Source: Asterias rubens
Lineage: Eukaryota; Echinodermata; Asteroidea; Forcipulatida; Asteriidae
Assembly: GCF_902459465.1 (NCBI RefSeq)
Contig: NC_047066.1
Span: 186,001-250,000, forward strand
DNA: 64,000 nt
Direction of reading: 5' to 3'
The stretch's first letter is position 1. Each line of letters begins with the position of its first letter. Positions 1 through 9,400 of the stretch are shown piece after piece. Below the pieces are notes generated by a model. The model was not told where the DNA came from. It worked only from the letters and a program-made list of their open reading frames with translations, and did no database searches. The translations under genes and the position numbers were made by a program.

Positions 1-448
1 TTGTGTAGCAATTGATTGTACCAATATTGTTAAGTGGTTTCAAAAGCCTAGTCTGGTACCAACTCAGTTGTATGTAGCAATCATTATTTCCAAGTGGTCA
101 TATATGATGGTTAATGGAACCCAACAAAAACCGTAGCTCATTTTTGTGAAGAGCACAGTACTTAAGTCATTTTATGTTTCTTGTCTCATTAGTTTTTTCT
201 CTTGGAGTCTTGTGTATGGCTGTAAAGTCGAAACGCTCTAAAAGTGAAAAAGTAGAAATATTATTATATATTGTCTCAGAACAAGTTAGTAACTTTGCCT
301 TTTTTTCATTTTGTTGACTGAATAAACGACACGTCACATGTTTTTTTTTTTCAATTTACAATTGAAACTATTAAAAAGAACTTTATGTGGATGGATAGAT
401 GATAGAAGTTTAAGATTGATAGCCTGTTTTTGTTGTCATTATTTTCAG

Positions 449-3400
449 AAAATTGTTGACAGTTGGTCGACTTGAATCCCCAAAGCAGCAAGGAAAGTAC
501 GTCACTGGACAGGTAAATTCAAACAAACTTGTTTACTTTGAAGGTGATTAAAGCGGTGAAGTATTTTAAAAGGCAAAGTCTACCTTTCATTTTTTAACAG
601 TTTGATGATTTTAATCCTAGATATAAATGTAGATGTACACATTAAAAATAACATCTGGAAACTTAATTTCAAAAGCTGGTTGTGTTTTTGAGATATCGCT
701 GAAAATCGGGAGTGAATATGTCCAAAGAGGAAACAAAATCCCTAATAGGAATACAAAATCTGAGAAGCCTTGATTATGTCGAGCGCTTACAATTTACCAT
801 CGACTTAAAAAAATACCTAAAGATAATACTATATTTTCAATGTTGCTAAAATTATTATTGTTTTTTAAAAGACAAAAGGCACTCAAATTAATGAATCCCC
901 CTTCTGAATTCAATAACTTGGTACACATAATAAAGTATGGCTTTCAATACGGTTAACTTGATGTTGCAATTCATATTGAAACATAGTTGCGATAATGTAA
1001 CTTTCTTCGGACTCCTGACGGTGACAAGGGTTACGTCAACGCAACTAATAATTGAAATAGCGACGATCGAAATCCAGATAATGTACCAATTGGTATTCAT
1101 TAGTATTAATTTCTTTTTTAATTGACGGACCAGTCAAAAATCAAGCCAACTGGTCCTGCTGGCCAGTTGAAAAAAAAGAGTTAAGGGCAACCCTGCATTA
1201 CGGGGCAAGTCTTCTTGGGATATTGCTCTCCATGCAGAATTCGATAAAGTGGTACATTATAACCCTTGGTTATTGTATATCAACTCGCACACAAACAATA
1301 TCTCATATTTGGATTACGGCACCTGGCAAAGCAGAACTATGTTCAAAGAGGGATTATTCTGGAAAAGGAATAATAATAACCGAAGCAGCTTTTCTTTTAA
1401 AGACAGTGTACACTATTGGTAATTGTCAAAGACCAGTCTTCTTACTTGGTGTATCTCAACATATGCATAACATAACAAACCTGTGAAAATTTGAGCTCAA
1501 TTGGTCGTCCGAGTTGCGAGATAATAATGAAAGAAAAAACACCCTTGTCACACTAAGTTGTGTGCGTTTAGATTATTGATTTCGAGACCTCAAATTCTAA
1601 ACTTGAGGTCTCGAAATCAAATTCGTGGAAAATTACTTCTTTCTCGAAAACTATGTCACTTCAGAGGGAGCCGTTTCTCACAATGTTTTATACTATCAAC
1701 CTCTCCCCATTACTCGTCACCAAGTAAGGTTTTATGCTAATAATTATTTTGAGTAATTACCAATAGTGTCCACTGCCTTTAAGAGGTTGTTTCATGAGAA
1801 GAGCTGCTTTTGAAGGAATAGAAGTACCATTATGTACTACATCAACATGTAGTATTATTACAGTATTTGCTGAAATTCTGTTCATCTTCACAGAGCTCCT
1901 TTTTCTGCCCAATATCACAATATTTGACAAAATGCTTGTGCCGGTTAAACTACTTTTAGTTAAGTTGTATTCCTCCTTAACAACAGACACTTGTTTGCAT
2001 AAATTGGGATAGTGAGTTTAAATATAAAGTAATATTATTGTATGTTATTTCAGCTATTTCTCCATAGAATATTTGGTTACCGAGGTATCTTACTGTTCCC
2101 ATGGTTAGCAAGATTATATGACCGAGATGTAGCAGGGAATAAGCAAGCAAGGTAAGTGTTGTTGTGACCTGAAGGAAAGGATTGGGAAAGGGTTGATTTT
2201 TGACTTGTGTGATAAGGACTTTCATATTTCCCTGGATTTTGTTTGATGAAACGTAAACCTTATGACTCAAAACGCTTCCCCAGATTTTGTCTAAGTTGAT
2301 GTACATGTAACTGTGTATAGAACCATGAAAGTTTTAACCGAGTTCATTGCTTTGGATGTTTGGTTGTCCTAGCCTGAAGGATTTCAATAGGTATTGGGGA
2401 GAGAGTGTTAAACCTGGAATTTCATTCCTACATGGACCTTTATTCCTACATGGACAGGGTAACTGTCTTCAATAAAGGACAGAAATGTGAAGTTTCTATG
2501 GAAGCATGCCAGAGCAGGGCAGCTTAGACAATAGACTTTGTAACGTAAAGAGGCCAATTAAGGTGACGCATAGCAACGGATGGATGATGGTAGGATGGAA
2601 GAAAGAGGAATGAATAAAGAAGAAATGATTATATGATTGAAATGGTAAAGATCATAGGCAGCAAGGAATGTGACCAACAGGAAGAGTAACTGAAAGTGTG
2701 TACTACTGCTTACCTGTGTGGCAAGATTGTAAATTAACCCGAGGTCACTGGTTCAAATCCCGCTTTAAACAGTCTAAATAGTCAATTTGTCTTTGTTCTT
2801 TCCCAATAGAGAAACTGAAAGTGTGTAATACTGCTTACCTGTGTGGCAAGATTGTAAATTAACCCGAGGTCACTGGTTCAAATCCCGCTTTAAACAGTCT
2901 AAATAGTCAATTTGTCTTTGTTCTTTCCCAATAGAGAAACTGAAAGTGTGTAATACTGCTTACCTGTGTGTGAAGATTGTAATTTAACCCGAGGTCATTG
3001 GTTCAAATCCCGCTTTAAACAGTCTAAGTAGTCAATTTGTCTTTGCTCTTTCCAAATATATTTAAAGGTTACCAATTCAGTTTCCATTGTGGTTTTGACT
3101 TGAGTTTAAATTTATCCAATGAACAAGACAATTTACCTTTGTTTATTGACAGCCCACCCCTAACTGCAAAAACTGGAGAGCACGTACACACAGACAACAA
3201 AGAAGTCAAAGGAGAGACACACGTCTACTACCAGGGGTGGATTTCACAAAGAGTTAGGACTAGTCTTATCTCGAGTTAGGACCAGTTACTCGTCCTAACT
3301 TAGGACTATCCATGCAATTTGTATATCTTCTAGGACTAGTCCTGACTCCTAAGTTAGGACTAGTCCTGACTCTTTGTGAAATCGACCCCAGGTCCTGATT

Positions 3401-6400
3401 GACAGCCCTTGTGGTTTTAACTTGATTTTAAATTTATCCCATGAACAAGACAGTTTACCTTTAAATTTGCTTCTTGACAGCCCACCCTTAACTGCAGAAA
3501 CTGGAGAGCACGTACACACAGACAACAAAGAAGTCAAAGGAAAGACACACATTTACTACCAGGTCCTGATTGATAGCAGAGATTGTCCATTCATTGTGAG
3601 TTAACAACAACTGGACTTTCCAGTCACATATATCGGGTCTTGAGAGGGGAAGTATAGAGTTTGGTTTGATTATAAATGAGTAACTTCACAATCACTGAGT
3701 TGGATTTGGAACCCTCCAGTCATTCTATTGATGAATGGGTTTTGAATCTTGATAATACCTATTGGATTAGCATATCCCTATCTCTGACTGGGATCGGGAT
3801 ATCGCTAATGGTATTAAGTTTTCTGTTTGGATCCATTTATTTAATATTTTTTACACCAGTTCAATTGTTGAACATCTTTTATTTGTTTCTTGTACTTTTT
3901 ACTCTCCTTTCTATTAAGCGTGCACAGACGGAGGCTGTTACGTTCCTTGGTAATCAAGACAACAATAGGTCTCTGTATGCGATCCCAGGTATGTGGGTTT
4001 GTCCTTTTCTCCTTGCATGTAACTTTCCTATCATCCAACTGTTCAATATGTTTTCTGTTGGTAAAAAGTGTCCAACTGCCGTAATAATTTTATCTTATTT
4101 TGTATGCTAATCATTCACTTCTGAGATAAGAAAGTTGATAATGGTGGGGCATTGATGTAGCAAAAGTCTAGAAGTTGTCTGGTTTATTAATAATCTTACA
4201 AGTGATAATGTAGTATGGTTTATAGTGAGGGGTAAGCTTAGGATGATACACATGGTGTTTGATTTCTAATGCCATTAATCTCCATAGTGAGGTACAAATC
4301 AGCTGTTATGCCAGGACTTGTTCTCTCTTTAAAACTAATTTGAAATATTATCAATAAACAAGAATTATAACAAGAAAATCTAGACATCAATATTGTTGCC
4401 AGTTATTTTAAGCTAAACTTTGTAAGCGCAGCCTGTAGTTTGTTGCTAACCAAGAAACAAGCAATTTAATGTAATCTTTGCTATCCATGGGGAGCTTTTT
4501 TTACTAATTTGTAAGCATGATAACTTTTGGTCAATTATTCTTTGCAGCATGTCTCTGCTTAATTCGGTGGCAAGTTTTTTTTTTTTAGCATGCACATTTC
4601 CCTAGTGGGTAGCCACTGAGATTGATTCCAAGCTTTGTACGATGAGAAATATAAACCAAAGAGTGTTTGCGTCATACAACCTGGTGTCGCACTTTGAGAA
4701 ATGTTTATGATACCACATCATGTTCCCCAGCAATGTAACTCTTCTTGCTTTTTGGCTTGGTAATAATAATAATAATAATATCAAAGTCTTATATAGCGCA
4801 AAGTCTTATAGGTTATTACAGTGGTGAATTCTGAGACCCAATTATGTAGCACTTATAAGGGTTTACAAGGTGCTAACCCCTTCTCTTTTTGATAAGTGCA
4901 CTGGGTTCTTTTACATGCGTTACACAACACATTGGACCAACGGCTTTACGTCCCATCCGAAGGACGAAGCAATGGTAAAGTGTCTTGCTTAAGGACACAA
5001 ATGTCACGGCTGGGGATATGAACCCACACTCTGCTGATCAGAAACACCAGAGTTTGAATTCGGTGCTCTTAACCGCTCGGCCACGATACTTCCGTATTGC
5101 ATAATAAGGACCAGCTGTAAACAGTGGTTCATTTGGGCATGCACAGAAAACTCAACCAATAAAATTACTGAATTTGTAAAACCAAGGATTATATTTTCTG
5201 TTTAATCTATTGTATCATGCATAGCGTGGCCTAACAGAATTACATGTTCACATCAGTTCAACATTTGGATTGGTTTGAAATGGATGGGTTAGATGGATTA
5301 AACTAAAGAAATATCACAAGAAAAGAAAAACGCAATAGTACAAGAAAAGAAAGCCCAATACAACAGAATGGAAATTCATGGAGTCCCCCATGAAAGGGTC
5401 CTTTGTTGTTTGTTACCGAACCTTTTTTGTATTGAGCATGCTTGTAGTCTCAGTGTTGACATCCTCAGGCTGCCTGTTAATCTCTAATAAGGAACTCGAC
5501 TTCATTCGGTTCTCATTCAAACTGGTGTTATTTGTCCTCTTTGAAGGTTTAGACTATGTCACTCATAAAGACATCCTTCCAAAAAGGGATTCATCTTAGT
5601 TTGGTTCTCATTCAAACCATTTTTATTTTTCCTCCTTGAAGTTTAGACTATGTCGCTCATGAAGACATCCTTCCAATAAGGGATTCATCTTAGTTCGGTT
5701 TTATTCAAACCATTTTAATTTTTTTTCCTTGAAGGTTTAGACTATGTTGCTCATGAAGACATCCTTCCAATAAGGGATTCATCTTAGTTCTGTTTTTATT
5801 CAAACTGTTTTTATTTTTCCTCCTTGAAGGTTTAGACTATGTTGCTCATGAAGACATCCTTCTAATAAGGGATTCATCTTAGTTCTGTTTTCATTCAAAC
5901 TGTTTTTATTTTTCCTCCTTGAAGGTTTAGACTATGTCGCTCATGAAGACATCCTTCCATATTCAACAACAGAGAAGAATCCAATCCAACATGAACTCTT
6001 TGATAAGTTCTTAGAACAGAATTCAGGCCTAGGTTAGTACCTGCTTGTTGGAACTTTTTAACTTAAATGAAGCAAAATGAACTTTTTAACTAAAATGAAG
6101 CTAAATGAACTTTTTAACTAAAATGAAGCAAAATGAACTTTTTAACTTAAATGAAGCAAAATGAACTTTTTAACTAAAATGAAGCTAAATGAACTTTTTA
6201 ACTAAAATGAAGCAAAATGAACTTTTTAACTTAAATGAAGCAAAATGAACTTTTTAACTAAAATGAAGCTAAATGAACTTTTTAACTAAAATGAAGCTAA
6301 ATGAACTTTTTAACTAAAATGAAGCTAAATGAACTTTTTAACTAAAATGAAGCTAAATGAACTTTTTAACTAAAATGAAGCTAAATGAACTTTTTAACTT

Positions 6401-9400
6401 AAATGAAGCTAAATGAACTTTTTAACTAAAATGAAGCTAAATGAACTTTTTAACTAAAATGAAGCTAAATGAACTTTTTAACTTAAATGAAGCTAAATGA
6501 ACTTTTTAACTAAAATGAAGCTAAATGAACTTTTTAACTTAAATGAAGCTAAATGAACTTTTTAACTAAAATGAAGCTAAATGAACTTTTTAACTTAAAT
6601 GAAGCTAAATGAACTTTTTAACTAAAATGAAGCTAAATGAACTTTTTAACTTAAATGAAGCTAAATGAACTTTTTAACTTAAATGAAGCTAAATGAACTT
6701 TTTAACTTAAATGAAGCTAAATGAACTTTTTAACTTAAATGAAGCTAAATGAACTTTTTAACTTAAATGAAGCTAACTGAACTTTTTAACTTAAATGAAG
6801 CTAAATGAACTTTTTAACTTAAATGAAGCTAAATGAACTTTTTAACTAAAATGAAGCTAAATGAACTTTTTAACTTAAATGAAGCTAAATGAACTTTTTA
6901 ACTAAAATGAAGCTAAATGAACTTTTTAACTTAAATGAAGCTAAATGAACTTTTTAACTTAAATGAAGCTAAATGAACTTTTTAACTAAAATGAAGCTAA
7001 ATGAACTTTTTAACTTAAATGAAGCTAAATGAACTTTTTAACTAAAATGAAGCTAAATGAACTTTTTAACTTAAATGAAGCTAAATGAACTTTTTAACTA
7101 AAATGAAGCTAAATGAACTTTTTAACTTAAATGAAGCTAAATGAACTTTTTAACTTAAATGAAGCTAAATGAACTTTTTAACTTAAATGAAGCTAAATGA
7201 ACTTTTTAACTTAAATGAAGCTAAATGAACTTTTTAACTTAAATGAAGCTAAATGAACTTTTTAACTTAAATGAAGCTAAATGAACTTTTTAACTAAAAT
7301 GAAGCTAAATGAACTTTTTAACTAAAATGAAGCTAAATGAACTTTTTAACTTAAATGAAGCTAAATGAACTTTTTAACTTAAATGAAGCTAAATGAACTT
7401 TTTAACTTAAATGAAGCTAAATGAACTTTTTAACTTAAATGAAGCTAAATGAACTTTTTAACTTAAATGAAGCTAAATGAACTTTTTAACTTAAATGAAG
7501 CTAAATGAACTTTTTAACTTAAATGAAGCTAAATGAACTTTTTAACTTAAATGAAGCTAAATGAACTTTTTAACTTAAATGAAGCTAAATGAACTTTTTA
7601 ACTTAAATGAAGCTAAATGAACTTTTTAACTTAAATGAAGCTAAATGAACTTTTTAACTAAAATGAAGCTAAATGAACTTTTTAACTTAAATGAAGCTAA
7701 ATGAACTTTTTAACTTAAATGAAGCTAAATGAACTTTTTAACTAAAATGAAGCTAAATGAACTTTTTAACTAAAATGAAGCTAAATGAACTTTTTAACTA
7801 AAATGAAGCTAAATGAACTTTTTAACTTAAATGAAGCTAAATGAACTTTTTAACTTAAATGAAGCTAAATGAACTTTTTAACTAAAATGAAGCTAAATGA
7901 ACTTTTTAACTTAAATGAAGCTAAATGAACTTTTTAACTTAAATGAAGCTAAATGAACTTTTTAACTTAAATGAAGCTAAATGAACTTTTTAACTTAAAT
8001 GAAGCTAAATGAACTTTTTAACTTAAATGAAGCTAAATGAACTTTTTAACTAAAATGAAGCTAAATGAACTTTTTAACTAAAATGAAGCTAAATGAACTT
8101 TTGTTTAGTGTCAGATACTGTAGTGAGTTACGTAAATCCTTTTTTTTGGAGACTAATGGCCAATGATGCCAGTTTGTTGGCACTTGCTAGAATTCCAGCT
8201 TTTTCATATTTTTCCACAATAAATCCATTGCTCCGGGAAAAAAATGTTTTTGGTTTTTAAGGCATATCATAAAAGAATGTCAATGCAGCGTATAGTGCAT
8301 TGTTCTGGCTCTTGAGCACCGGCATCCCTGTACTGTATGTCTTTTAAGTATATAAGTTTCTTGGTATGGACAACTTTGTAGCATTGCTTCAGCACTTATC
8401 TTACTATTTGAATATGGAAAAAGATTGTAGTTTAAAAGACACACTTGTATTTTATACTGAACAAATTAGTTTGGTGTTTTTACCCGACACCCAGCTCTAT
8501 AGCTTTGTATCAAAATAGATATGTAGCCTACATGTAGCATATAAATCACATTCTGCACTTGTTGCAAACCTACCCATGCACTAATACACAGACCCTCCTT
8601 AAATATTACCGTTTTTCTTGATGCTGTTTTTACTTTGAATAGATCCTAACTTTGTAGCTAAGGACACATTGAAGGCGTGGCAAGAGAAGAATCATCCATG
8701 GTTAGAGTTATCAGATGTTCATAGAGAAACAACAGAGAATGTTAGAGTTACTGTTATCCCATTCTATATGGGTGCAAGGGTTAGTCTCAATTCAGTTAAA
8801 ACAGGTATCTGCAAATTATTGTTGCTGTTTGTGTTGCGTTTTATTTACATTTCTACTTGTCATTTTATATTCAATATTTAAAATTATATTTAATCAAAAA
8901 GGTGTGATTAAGGTGTGTTTTGTGTGTATGTTTGTTTATTTTTTTTAATTTGTTTTATTTTTTGTGTTTGTTTGGTTTGGATTTTGTTTGTATGGTGCCT
9001 CTTACTCTTAGCATTCCTAAAGTCAATATTTTATTATATTTCTTTGTAGGTTTCACAAGACTCAAGTGTGTACTGGGTAAGTTAAAACCTTCAGCCAAAT
9101 ATTCAGTTTTCAAACCTAACCATCCCTTCCCTTTCAAACATTAACAGTATTTTTTTTCTTTTTCTGTTGGACTGAGGAATGCACCAGTAAACTAAATATG
9201 CTTTAAATGGGATCTGGCATACCACCTTGATCAGATTGCAACAGTTTGGGTGATGAGTCACCGTATCATGTTGGGTTTGTTGGAGTGAGGAAGGATTCTA
9301 GTAAATTACCCCTAGAAGTGGGTGCCTTAGTGCCTAACTTGTGAAAGACTCTTATCAAGAACATTGTATTGTTTACAGAAAGTGCAACAAAAAAGGTTAA

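Noticed and set aside
3676..4110. 144-residue hydrophobic frame as a separate membrane protein
   Set aside because: It overlaps the POLDIP2 exon 3919-3988 in frame; the remainder is intron translated through its splice sites.
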